A stretch of 38,146 bases of DNA, taken from Fragilaria crotonensis. Taxonomy: Eukaryota; Bacillariophyta; Fragilariophyceae; Fragilariales; Fragilariaceae. Every line of letters starts with the position of its first letter. The first letter of the stretch is position 1. Shown here piece after piece: positions 19,381-29,852 of this stretch. Below the pieces are notes generated by a model that worked only from the letters and a program-made list of their open reading frames with translations, had not been told where the DNA came from and ran no database searches. The stretch is taken from the NCBI GenBank assembly GCA_022925895.1, contig JAKSYS010000606.1, forward strand, positions 1 through 38,146. Direction: 5' to 3'. The position numbers and the translations under genes were made by a program.

Positions 19381-22300
19381 ATGCATGATCCGTCAGACGA
19401 CACACAAGATGAAGAGGACCGGACTACAACATTAGCAGCGAACGACGCAAAAGACGTGCACGAAAACGGAACGAACGAGGACAAAGGCGGCGCCATGGAC
19501 ACGGTCGATTTTTGTACGACTGAACCCAGTGCTATAGCGGCGAATGCCGATGGCAAGCCTCAAGCCATGGATGACGATGATAATGATGACGAAATGAATA
19601 ATGATGATAGTAATGACTACGATGATGAAATTCCAGATGACATGGAGGACAATCCACACGACAAAACAAATGAAGGGGCTAAAAATAAGAACGCAACAAA
19701 AACGACGGAGCCAACAAGAACGAATACCGCAGGCTCCGTAAAAATTTCCAACGACACAACAACCACCGTTATTGCCAAATCTGGGAACGGATCCAATGGT
19801 CGCCACGGCAACATCACTAGTAGCAGTGCTGGACCAATAAGTGCTGCTCCTCCTCCTCCACCAGTGCTTAAGGGGACACTATCGTTCAATGTAGAAACGA
19901 GGCGCCACATGATTCGTGGCATGTGGAACTATGAAAATTCTTCCACCTTTCCTCCACAACGATTTGAGCTGCTCCGGAACTTGGATAAGGACGAGGATCC
20001 CACAGTCCTCCCGAGCGATGGAGAATTTCATGGATCCTTCAGTCTAGCTTATTTCCACACAACCTCCAAAGGCAAGCAGAAAGAGCGCAGCAAAGTTATT
20101 CCAGAGAGTGGTGTCAAAATCACATTCACGCCGATTGAGGGGAGCGAGGGAGAATTTGACGTTGATGGCGAAGGAACTAATCAGTTTGGAATTTTCAATA
20201 TTAATGGGAAGGCCACACCAAGCGAGCATGAGGGTGATCCAACCTTTGACATCGTCCTGAGAAAGCGCTACAAGCCTTCAAATCTGCCAGCACCAGTAGC
20301 AGCATTGGTAACCGGGGATTTGAAGAAGAAAAACGACCGAGCAATTTCATTGGAGACGGAAGTGTGGCAGGTATGGAATCCGTGGTGGAGTCTGAGGCAG
20401 GGCCTCTTCCTCCTCCGTCAGAGTCCTTTCCGTCCCGTGTGGTTTGTCTGCGCGGTAAACTCATGCGCGATCAGTCGGATGAACTTGGTGTTAATGAGGG
20501 GATCTACAGAATCAACGGGATGTGGTCGTCTGGATTGGATCTGATTCTGGCTGATCCGCAGAATGTTCGTGGGCTTTGCAATCGCTTCGAGTATGAACAC
20601 AAGAGTTCCCAAACCAGCAATGTCTTCCCCGTTTCGGGTAGATACTCTGGATGGTTCGATCTCACAAGTGAAGACGGCTCTAGAACTCGCATCAATGAGA
20701 AAGATATTACGCTAAAGTTCCGAAAAAATAACGCTGGCTATCACAACGTGGAGGGGAAAGGGTCAAACGCTTTTGGAAAATATAGCATCAGTGGCACTCT
20801 GACGCTTGACAACGTTATCACAATCTTCCGACACTTTCAAGCGCCCAAGAAGAAAGCGAAGGATCCACCCGCAAAACCGGACGGAACGACCACTAGTTCG
20901 TCAATCGGTGCTCCAATAGCGGTGAAGGATGTAGCGCCACCGCCTGACATGAAGTTGAAACTTGAAGACGTTGAAGTCCCTGGTGGTGAGCAAGTGAATG
21001 GAAATCTGCCATCCGTTCCACCTCCACCGCATGGCACGTATTCGGCCGTCTCACGAGGAATCATGCGGCTCAACGAAGACGGTTCACATACATGTTCCGG
21101 AAAATGGGCCATGACACGAGAACACTTCAACAACGGAACCGTGAGCAATTTTTCCTTCCGTCTGGAGGCCCATTTCGCTGCACAGGGAGCAGCAGCAATG
21201 AAGAAAGCCAACGGAGAAACCCGGACGACGACGAACCCGCTGGAGTGTCTCTCTTAGGTGCTCCTCCAGGATCCTTGACATTCCCGGTCGATTCTGCCCT
21301 CTACAAGGGCTCGTTTCAGATGAAGCGGGGAGCCACCAAGTATACATCGGTGATCGATCAACAGATAGTTCTGAAGTTTCGAAAGAATTCCGAGGGGTCA
21401 TTCAATGTTCATGGGACAGGGATCAATTCGATTGGAGTTTTCACTTTGGTCGGAAAATTAATACTTAGCGGAAAGAGCAGTGGACACGTTGAACTTTATC
21501 GAATGTATCCCTTGCCGCCAGCAGCACCTGGTCATCCTGGAGCGGCAGTTGTGCCTACCAAGATACAGTCAACTCCATCGTTGCCGCCACCACCGTCACC
21601 CCCACAAAAGATTAGTGGCGACACGGCGGCTCAAGCGTCGTCTTCTGCGATCCCGTCCGGTCCTGCTCCGCCGAGACAGGGACTGCTTAGGCGAGAATCG
21701 TCAAGACTCGTCAAGCTTCCTTCCCGTTTAGAGGATGATGATCCAGATGCTCAATTGGGCAGGCTCTTGGAAAAATGCGGTCAGCTTCTCAAGTTCATCA
21801 GCGAGAAAGACGTCGCGAGCGGTGCTTTCTTTGCGAACCCTGTTGACCCCGTTGCGCTCGGCCTCCCAACGTACTATCAGATTATCAGCGAACCTATGGA
21901 TCTGGGTACGATCCAAAGCAAACTTGACTCCGACGAGATAGAAACACCCGAAGAGTTTGGAAGGCTTGTTCGCCTCGTCTTCGAGAACGCCATGACCTTC
22001 AATGTGGAGCCAACTCACATCGTTCACCAGTCGGCAAGGCAGCTTTTAATACTTTTCAACCAGAAATTCCGTGATGTTGAACGAATGGCCGAAAACATCC
22101 GACGACAGCACAAGCTGCCGGATACAGTTGTCAAAACTGATCCTATGGGTGTAGGAAAGCAATTGAGTAAATCAAAGAAGCGAAAGGGCGGATCGGATGA
22201 ATTGATGAGCGCAAAGAGAAGGCGACTCTTAGAGGCTCAGACAATGGCCGCGGAGAACGCAAATGCCATGAGTGCATTGGTGGCTGCTGCACCACAAGGA

Positions 22301-23590
22301 ATTACCACTGGTGGCAGCGTGAGCCGAGCTGAATTTAACGCAATGCTTCAGATGATCCAAAAGCTCCAGGCACAAGTGGTACAGACTTACACCGCACTGG
22401 CAGAAATGTCTTCCGACGCTATAGAAGAGCCTCCTGCGCTTACGCAAACGGCCCCTCCACACTCAGTCGAGATGCAAGCCTACGTGCCTTCACAACAGGA
22501 GGAAAATCATGCTCCAGTTCAAGAAAAGAAAAAGGCAGTACCGAAGCGTAAGGAGCCCTCTCCTTTGGATGATGAGAAGTCACTTACCTTTGAGGAACAA
22601 CAAGCGATGACAGAGGCGATCAATCGGCTTCCGCGTGATAAGCTTCCTGGCGTTGTCAAAATTATTCGTGAATCGGCGAACTTAGGTGACGATGACACAA
22701 TTGAACTGGATGTCGATCAGCTTGATACGGTCACGCAACGCAAGCTGCAGCGCTTTGTAATGAAGGTAAGTATGTTCCGGAGAGTGCTAATGATCTTTCT
22801 ATTTGAACGTCTCCCTAACTTTCTGATTGTCATCCAACAGATCGTGAAGCCACCAAGAAAAAAGCCCAAGCTTGTTCCCAAGAAGAATCCGCCAGCGAAA
22901 AAGCCAGAAGCTGTGCCTATGCCAGCTGTCCCGAAGAAGCCTCAGCATACGCCGTCCTCAAAACCGCCTGAACATGGATTCTTTGCCTTTGGTTCGAAAG
23001 GTGGCGAAAGCGACTCAGATTCCGAAGATGGCGAGATCCCGCAAACAGAGGTTGCATCGTCCGAACGTAACAAGGATGACGACTTCAATCTAGGCGACGC
23101 ACATGATGACGACGATGACAACGACGACATGGGCAATAACGAATTTGGAACCAACTGGATTATGGCCACATCGGAACCTGCTGGAGCTGCGGCTGCTAAG
23201 GATGCAGACGATGACGATTGGGGCGCTGCACGAGAGCAAGCCGAAGTCGCCAAGGCCCGCGATGCGGAGCGAAAGGCCCGGGAAGAGAAGGTGCTTGCGG
23301 AAGCCGAACTCGCGAAGAGCCAACGACTGGCTGACGCTGCCGCCCGCGGGGAGGAGGCTCGTGTGCAACGCGATTTAAGAGCAGCGGAGGAGGCCCGTCT
23401 TCGAGAAGAGAAGGAGAAGCTCGCCTCGGAGAGGAAGCAGGCCGCTCGTGATGCCGAGCGAGCCAAGCTTCAGTCTGTGGAACGAACTGTGAATCTTGAC
23501 GAACAACGTGAAATCATGAAGCAATTTGAAACAAACTTTATGGGTGATGAGGCGGATGGTGCCAGTCCTTCGTCCGACTATGGGTTTTAG
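19381..23590 (+). CDS. BET-family bromodomain protein with three N-terminal repeat modules
   Basis: This is a chromatin reader of the BET class with an unusual N-terminus. The order is: an acidic, Asn/Asp/Thr-rich leader (about residues 1-150); three copies of an approximately 130-residue module ending in V.GxGxN..G.F.i.G.l (ends near 20270, 20840 and 21500); a Pro-rich linker; one bromodomain (about 21745-22095, with LPTYYQIISEPMDLGTI and NAMTFN, whose Asn would bind acetyl-lysine); a Met/Gln helix; an extra-terminal (NET) domain (about 22585-22770, TFEEQQAMTEAINRLPRDKL); a basic K/P stretch (KPPRKKPK); acidic tracts; and a long Ala/Glu/Arg coiled coil. The usual WPF shelf is replaced by AFF in GAFFANPVD. 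A 75-nt intron at 22766-22840 interrupts the end of the NET domain. Two frame breaks, near 20352 and 21216-21222, are each repaired by one added base. The restored length is about 1,378 residues. The 3' end converges with the BCAT gene. Confidence 0.85.
22766..22840 (+). other. In-frame 75-nt intron in the BET gene
   Basis: GTAAGT donor and CCAACAG acceptor. It is divisible by three and has no stop, so the frame reads through it. Splicing joins LQRFVMK to IVKPPRKKPK, which matches the NET-domain end followed by the basic tail of BET proteins, so this is an intron and not coding sequence. Confidence 0.85.
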
Positions 23591-23869
23591 AACTGTTGAG
23601 GGTGAGCTTGGAGGACGATCGGCGCCCTTCCTTGTCTGCGAAAAAAACATAAAAGAAAAACTATAAATGATGTTTTGTGTTGGGGTCGAATCCGAAGGAC
23701 TATGGCATTTCACTGTTTCATGCTTCATGGCATTTCTCCGTTTCATACTTCGTACAATGTCGTGTATCATGTACGGGTGGCGCTTTGATTCAAGGATCAC
23801 AACTGAAGTCGACGATTCTTCCCGTCGAAACGTGCGTCGATTATAATGCGTGCACAGCGTTTCATTAAT
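23591..23869. other. Shared 3' region of convergent BET and BCAT genes
   Basis: About 280 bp between two stop codons on opposite strands. It must hold both polyadenylation regions. No gene is seen. Confidence 0.6.
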
Positions 23870-25131
23870 TTAATACACCTTAAAATTCCATCCATACACA
23901 TCTTCTTCTTCTCCATTTTGAATGGCACGCACTCGATCGTACAGTCGTCTTGTCACGGCTCCAATTTCCTTCGAAAATTGGTATCGTTTGGCATTGCCAT
24001 CAGCATCGAATCGCGTGATGCTGCCCACTGGTGTCATGACGACCGCGGTTCCAACAGCCAAGACTTCTTCAAAGGCTTCCAGCTCCTCCACGGGGATGTC
24101 ACGTGCCTCAACGGTGAGGCCCTCATCCGCGGCAAGGGTCATCAAGCTCTTGTTTGTGATGGATGGCAAGACGGAACCTGATTTGGGAGTGACGAACTTG
24201 TTCTTTTTGATATCAATACCAACAAAGTTACTGGTTGAGAATTCTTCAATAGTGGTTTGGGTCGCAGCATCGAGGTACAAACCCACAGGAAAACCTTTCT
24301 TTTTGGCCAACATGTTGGGCAGCAAATCTGCCGCATAATTTCCTGCTAGTTTGACATTACCGACTCCTCTTGGCGCTGCGCGATCGTAATCATCAATAAT
24401 GATTGCATTCACAGGTTGTGAGAGACCTCCTTTATAATAATCACCAGCTGGAATGCATAAACAGATGAATGTGTATTCATCTGAGGGTTGTACGCCAATG
24501 CGAGGGCCAGATCCAAACAGGAGTGGACGAATGTAAAGAGAGCCTCCCGAACCGTACGGCGGTACGTACTCGATGTTGTCTCTGACAAGATCATTGACGG
24601 CTTGCAAGAAACGATCCATTGGTAGGCATTCCATGAGAGTGCGATCGCAGCTAGTCTTCATGCGTTTGGCGTTCTCGTCGGGTCGGAAGACGTTCACAGA
24701 GCCATCGGCGTGAGCAAAGGCTTTCAGACCTTCGAAGCAGGATTGGCCATAATGAAGGGCAGTTGCTCCGATGTGAATTTTAACGTACGGGTCCTAACGA
24801 ATGATGACATCGTATCAATAAGGTGAGGTTCATCGAATTTGAATTTGTGATAGTTGGTGCAAAACAAACTCACCGCCACAAGTTCCGTCGGGCCCCATTC
24901 CCCATTTTTGTATACAATGCGTACGTGGCTCTTAGTAGGACGGAATTCAAATTCAAGTTCTTCCCACGGTACATCCAGTTGTGCAGTACCTGGCTTTCCC
25001 AGTGCTGTATTCGCAGCTGTCATACTCATTTGCATCCATGATGATCGTGATGGAGCAGTCGTAGTTGCAGGGAGAGGTGAAAAGGCCGCAGCCGTCGTTG
25101 CCCACAATAGTGAAAGAGTCGCAATCTTCAT
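23870..25131 (-). CDS. Plastid-targeted branched-chain amino acid aminotransferase
   Basis: A PLP-dependent class IV aminotransferase that interconverts Leu, Ile and Val with their 2-oxo acids, using glutamate/2-oxoglutarate. Exon 1 (25131-24874) and exon 2 (24793-23870) are joined in phase 0 across an 80-nt intron, giving 393 residues with no breaks. MKIATLSLLWATTAAAF-SP is a signal peptide followed by an ASAFAP-like site (AAAFSP), the diatom signature for import into the complex plastid. The mature part has HIGATALHYGQSCFEGLKAF, typical of BCATs, and the PLP lysine in GNVKLAGNYAADLLP. The segment EEFSTSNFVGI stands where many BCATs have a GTMN motif. The C-terminal VGTAVVMTPVGSI is also family-typical. 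The gene is convergent with the BET gene. The right end of the gene is about 310 bp from the MULE insertion, so the transposon lies in its upstream region. Confidence 0.93.
24794..24873 (-). other. Intron of the BCAT gene
   Basis: An 80-nt GT-AG intron (donor GTGAGT, acceptor CGTTAG). Splicing joins PTELVA to DPYVKIHIGATALHYG in phase 0, continuous with the conserved BCAT N-terminal region. Confidence 0.9.
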
Positions 25132-25443
25132 GATGTTGATGGGATTTGCTCCTTTATTTATCGTCAGAGTAACATAAGATTAGTGTGTGACTGCAGCTCT
25201 GATAGCTTGTCGGATGGGCGGTGGGTATTTGAGATGGGATTTCCACCACACACGTCCGTACGTCTGGGGAACGAGAAGCACGAAACAGACAACGAACACC
25301 CTGAAAATCACGATGTGTCCGTGTCCGACTGTGTTACTTGGCTACTCGAGTACTTGGTACTGTGGTACTGTAGCAACAAGAGGTATGTCATCTACCTTCA
25401 GTATGACAGTATGACATATCAACATATCATATGTCATATAATG
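25132..25443. other. BCAT upstream region next to the MULE
   Basis: About 310 bp upstream of BCAT on the minus strand, likely its promoter, with a GTAC-rich patch at about 25345-25400. The MULE inserted at its far edge. No gene is seen. Confidence 0.5.
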
Positions 25444-25452
25444 TATTTATAA
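25444..25452 (+). repeat. Left target-site duplication of the MULE
   Basis: TATTTATAA, identical to 29844-29852 and directly outside the left inverted repeat. Confidence 0.93.
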
Positions 25453-26003
25453 GGGGAAATTGCTATCGTACCTGTTATCTATTCCAAAAATTGAAAACAC
25501 CTGTTATCGGCTATAATATACCCCCTCAAATGACAATAATAGCATGCTAACTTTTACTATATCAAAAACACCTATTATCTTTTTGCCATGTTTTCAATAG
25601 CACCATTTATGTTTTACACAACTTGCAATATCACCTATTACAATTTGCAATAACACCTGTTTCGATTATGCCAATTTCAACTCCACGCAAATTATCGTAC
25701 CCCATAACGTAGAATGCCAACACATTGACACACTTTCAAACGTAAGGATCTCATGCATTGCTTAGCATTATCATGTGCTTCTCACTGATGAAATAAGCTG
25801 TGTTATTCCATTGACAATGCTTGGTGTGATGGTGTGAGGAAGTATGTGGTCATCTTGTGTGCTCTTGGGTACATTCTGGTTATTGTCATTTGTCTTCAGA
25901 TTTCTTGGGCTTGAGATGGGTCAGTAACAAAAATCGCTTGTATACAGTGGTGTACAAATGTACAACGACGATCTTTGGACACCAACACAACACAATCTCA
26001 TCA
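25453..26003 (+). repeat. Left terminal inverted repeat of the MULE
   Basis: About 551 bp, nearly identical in reverse complement to 29290-29843. Similarity starts at GGGGAAATTG and fades at AATCTCATCA. Its outer 210 bp hold six related sites of the form CACC(T)NTTAT, listed in the findings. Confidence 0.92.
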
Positions 26004-26389
26004 TGAGTAGCTGTTCTTCATGATCAAGAGCAACACCCAACCCCATATACATGCAACTTGAACTACTTTAAGAGCTACTTTTTCTTGTTTTGTTGTCAGC
26101 AACCTCTGTAAGACCACATTTGGTTTCATTCCACATGTTCGGCGATTGTGTCCACTCTCTATTGGGAACACAATTGTGACTTTGATGGGTCAGAGTTCAC
26201 TCCGTCTGCAGTATCTTTCACTTTTGGTCTACCAGGTTGTCTCTTGATTCTTTGTGGAGGAGGCTTTGTTTTCCGTCATAAGCAATTGTGTCTACCACAA
26301 CTGGAACAATGTTCGGTTCATAAAGAAGCTGCAGTGCTTGTACTTGTAAAAGTCTGGTATGCCATCGTGTGATTCAGACAACAGACTTG

Positions 26390-27840
26390 TGAATTCCATT
26401 CTATCTCAATTTTCGAAAACATGCCATGAAGTGACGGCACGGAATACAATATCTTGCCAGAAGCCACAAGTACACCACTTGTCCCTTGTATGTGTGTTGC
26501 ACGATCCCCGAACTCATTTCTTGTGTTTGAGGTGTTACCTTATGCCCTCCTCCACTTGCCAACTCGTACACATCAAAGCCGGCCGAGCATCCCTTTCATC
26601 TCTAATCCTTGCCAGACATTGCTTAACAACATTATCTGGATTCTTGTCAACATACTTCATTCTATTTCTTGAAATGCGACTGCCCATGATGTCAATAATC
26701 TTCTTGATTGCTTTGAGCCATGGCATGCTGCAGGTGCAAGGAACATGCTATTGGCAGATGCTTGTGTTTGATGTAATGATTCCATACAGGCGGAAGTCTC
26801 ATGTTCTCATCCAGCCAAGATGTATTCTTCCACAATCCATCAATGCTTTCTATGTAGGTTGTCACTGGTCTTAGCTTCCGTACTTGATCAATGAAGAACT
26901 TCTCCTGCCGAGTAGAGAATGTGCGTGCAATCCGAAATACATATGCCGCACATTGTACAAACCTCTGCTACATTGGCTAATGTGCTTGACACACAGCACG
27001 TTTGTGTTGTCTGGGAACACATCATCAGGGCTTGTTGAAGTCCCTTGTCACGATCTGAGATAAAGATGAAAGGATTCAGCTCAGTTGTCGCATCCCTTTC
27101 ACACAAAGAAGGCAAGCCTGTTTCAGCTTTGTCAGAAGTGTGTCCATGTTTCTCGGTCTTCATTTCCGAAGACAGCAGGAAGCCAATCGGATATACCTCG
27201 TTAGCTCCTGACAATACAGAAGCAATGTAAAGAGTGCCAACATGGTCAGCACATTTCATATGCGCCGCATCGAGTGAGATCACGGGCGCGTACAAACTTA
27301 AGGATGCCATCCATAAATCCCGGAATCACCATAGCCTGTAGTAATTCATGATCCTCATTTGTCTCCCACTCGATGACTGAAGCCGCATTGCCTTCAGTAG
27401 CTGTTGCAGGTATGGAATCATTTGCTGGTAGCCTTCTTTTTGCTCTGTGCTTTGACATTAGTGAGTCTTTGTGGAGGCCACGGTAGGCAGCAAAGTAAGA
27501 CACAGAATCTCCTTCAAGATCGTTTTCATCATCACATCTCGGGCAGTTGGTATTCCAACCTTCGTTTGCAGCCTCTTCAATGTATTCCTGAACTTTTCAG
27601 CGCGCACTGTTTCCACTGTCGCCCATCACTTGCTTTGAGTGGACGACGGACCGTTGTGTGACGCAACACAGATTGCTTCTTGATGACATACTTGCCATCT
27701 ATTCGTCTCCTCCCAACATGAACCTTGAACACACAGTTGACGTGCTCAGCGCATTTGTAGACCCGGAACTTGTCCACTTCACTTCGACGAATCGCAACCT
27801 GACATCCCGACTGCTTCTGGTATTGCTCCATGACTGAGTC
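26390..27840 (-). pseudogene. Degenerate MULE transposase with DDE residues and SWIM zinc finger
   Basis: Pieces of a Mutator-type transposase follow in order on the minus strand. At about 27831-27577 is a FAR1/FLYWCH-like DNA-binding region (KFRVYKCAEHVNCVFKVHVG, then RHTTVRRPLK). The MULE catalytic domain has the first Asp in PVISLDAAHMKCADHVGTLY (about 27285-27230), and the second in FIFISDRDKGLQQAL (about 27068-27030), 72 residues later. A likely catalytic Glu is in VTTYIESIDGLW (about 26868-26834). A SWIM finger reads YCIPCRHFMACF (about 26440-26405). All are signatures of the MULE family. The reading frame shifts several times and has stops, so no single open frame is left. Introns could explain some breaks but I could not place them. 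A full-length relative elsewhere in the genome would be needed to mobilise this copy. Confidence 0.85.
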
Positions 27841-28309
27841 ACATCAGCAAGGCTTTTGAAGGACTCAATTTTGAGTTCCTTCACTAGTTTGGAAAATACA
27901 ACATCTTCAACATGCTCTTTGCGTCGGTGTTCATTTTGTTAGGTGCTTGTAGTGGTTGGCATCCTTGTTGTTCCTGACCTTCACTTGGCATGCCCTGAGT
28001 CTGTCTTCTTGGCTTGCACTAGTACAATATTGCTACCGCCAGCCTTCTTCTTTTCAGTATCGTTCTTATCGTTCTTCTCCTCTCCTTCCTCAAATCTCAA
28101 TATCTTGCCTCACACTTCTTCTGGCACGGCTTGCCGGTGAGATCATTTCCATGAGAAGCTTAAGCATGCCAGGCGACTGTGTTGCATCCTTTTTGCTGAC
28201 TCTTTAGTTGCTATTACCATCCACTATACCCTCAATGTTACATGAAGGCCGGATGACTCTGCAACATTAGCAGACACATATTGTTCTTTCCGTCATGATG
28301 ACCTCAACT

Positions 28310-29180
28310 TCAGTAGTTGGGACTCGGCATTGCTGAGTCCTCTGCATTTTGATACTCCAAGAACCACAATGCTGCCATCATCGGGAGTCGTCCATGGTGA
28401 TCAATGCGGAAGCATCCTCTGATGACACTGCAAGAGAAGTGGATACTGGATAAGTTTTCAACAGCGGCAAGGTGAGTTGCCAAATCAGAACTATGTTTTG
28501 TCATATGTTCTTGTTTGGTTTCATTGGTGATTGGAATACTGTCGATGATGTGCAGAACCACACCAATCGAAAAGAGGCCACAATCAATCAGATTACCTTG
28601 AGTCGGACATGGGCAGTGCTTGACCTGAGTTTGAGGGCGACCTATCTTAAACTTATCATCACAGACAAAGTAAAGCAATTTGTGAAATTCAGCAAGAAAT
28701 GCAAATATGACTTGCTGCACCTCGTGTCCTCGTAGGTGCACTGCAAAATCCATCAGTCATGCACTCAATACCCAATAGAATTCACAACCATGCTTTCAGT
28801 CAACTCAATCACGGACAAAGAAATGTGACTTATGAACCATTGGCACAACAAGCTTTGATCCTGGCAAGGGTGGTGGCTTTGTAGCTCTTCAGGCTCGTTC
28901 GAATGATTTCAAGGCTCTTTCGCGACGTTGATTCGAGCACCAGTTCATTTGCCTTCTCAATGAAGAAAGTTGTTGCTAATCCACCAATGTACAATGGTGG
29001 TGCGGATATATCTTCATCCTGAGAGGAAGCAACGGTGGTGTGGGAGATGGAGCTCCTCTTGGATCAAGTAGTCCAACAGGTTTGTACTCAAATACTTATT
29101 CTCCTGCAGCCTGCATCTTCTGCATGTGCCGAGAGAGAGAATAGAGAACCTTGGGCCCTGGAAAAAGCTCTTCTCAACTG
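28310..29180 (-). pseudogene. ULP1-like (C48) cysteine peptidase carried by the MULE, degenerate
   Basis: The C-terminal part is an open frame of 147 residues (28753-28310). It contains CPCPTQGNLIDCGLFSIGVV, matching the Q-x-N-x-x-D-C-G-x-F active-site block of SUMO proteases of the ULP1/SENP class, with the catalytic Cys at about 28580-28582 and the oxyanion Gln six residues before. Upstream pieces in other frames read KYLSTNLLDYLIQ (about 29100-29050), similar to the WLnD.ii entry motif, then APPLYIGGLATTFFI (about 29010-28960), and a HKSHFFV segment near 28830 that may hold the catalytic His. ULP1-like genes ride on Mutator elements in plants, where they are often called Kaonashi-type MULEs. 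Here the peptidase lies 5' of the transposase on the same strand. The frame is broken, so activity is unlikely in this copy. Confidence 0.75.
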
Positions 29181-29289
29181 CTGCTCTTCTTGGCTTCTCT
29201 TTGGTGGCATAATGAGACAAGAAATCAGTGTCAGGGACTGTCAAAAAGGAAGGGGAGGGAGAGGGTGATGCTGTTGATGATGAAATGGC

Positions 29290-29843
29290 TGATGAGATTG
29301 TGTTGTGTTGGTGTCATAAAGATCGTCGTTGTACATTTGTACACCACTGTATACGAGCGATTTTTGTTACTGACCCATCTCAAGCCCAGAAATCTGAAGG
29401 CATATGACAATGCGACCAGAATGTACCCAAGAGCACACAAGATGACCACATACTTCCTCACACCATCACACCAAGCATTGTCAATGGAATAACACAGCTT
29501 ATTTCATCAGTGAGAAGCACATGATAATGCTAAGCAATGCGTGAGATCCTTACGTTTGAAAGTGTGTCAATGTGTTGGCATTCTACGTTATGGGGTACGA
29601 TAATTTTGCGTGGAGTTGAAATTGGCATAATCGAAACAGGTGTTATTGCAAATTGTAACAGGTGATATTGCAAGTTGTGTATAACATAAATGGTGCTATT
29701 GAAAAAATGGCAAAAAGATAATAGGTGTTTTTGATATAGTAAAAGTTAGCATGCTATTATTGTCATTTGAGGGGGTATATTATAGCCGATAACAGGTGTT
29801 TTCAATTTTTGGAATAGATAACAGGTACAATAGCAATTTCCCC
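29290..29843 (-). repeat. Right terminal inverted repeat of the MULE
   Basis: About 554 bp, reverse complement of 25453-26003 with few differences (small indels and substitutions only). Ends in TTTCCCC at 29843. Confidence 0.92.
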
Positions 29844-29852
29844 TATTTATAA
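29844..29852 (+). repeat. Right target-site duplication of the MULE
   Basis: TATTTATAA, identical to 25444-25452. Confidence 0.93.

Larger units (their letters stand above)
25453..29843 (-). mobile_element. Mutator-like element (MULE) with ULP1-like peptidase gene
   Basis: A 4,391-bp element. It begins GGGGAAATTGCTAT and ends with the reverse complement, AATAGCAATTTCCCC. Both sides carry the same 9-bp TATTTATAA (25444-25452 and 29844-29852), the target-duplication size expected of Mutator elements. Inverted repeats of about 0.55 kb flank a core that is AT-richer than the neighbouring genes. On the minus strand the core holds a ULP1-like peptidase (about 29180-28310) and then a MULE transposase (about 27840-26390). 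Both are broken by stops and shifts, so the copy looks non-autonomous or decayed. The perfect target duplication and nearly identical repeats suggest a fairly recent insertion, between the BCAT promoter and the MFSD5-like gene promoter. Confidence 0.93.

Noticed and set aside
19432-19922. Minus-strand hydrophobic open frames opposite the BET leader
   Set aside because: They mirror the Asp/Asn-rich coding repeat of the BET gene and have no independent support.
22942-23466. Minus-strand Ser/Ala-rich open frame of 174 codons
   Set aside because: It is the complement of the Glu/Ala/Arg coiled-coil region of the BET gene, which gives long open antisense frames by composition.
26148-26874. Plus-strand open frames inside the MULE
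   Set aside because: The minus strand here carries the C-terminal transposase with the SWIM finger, so the plus frames are shadows.
28472-28735. Plus-strand open frame opposite the ULP1-like peptidase
   Set aside because: The minus-strand frame carries the conserved DCGLF block, so the plus frame is antisense shadow.
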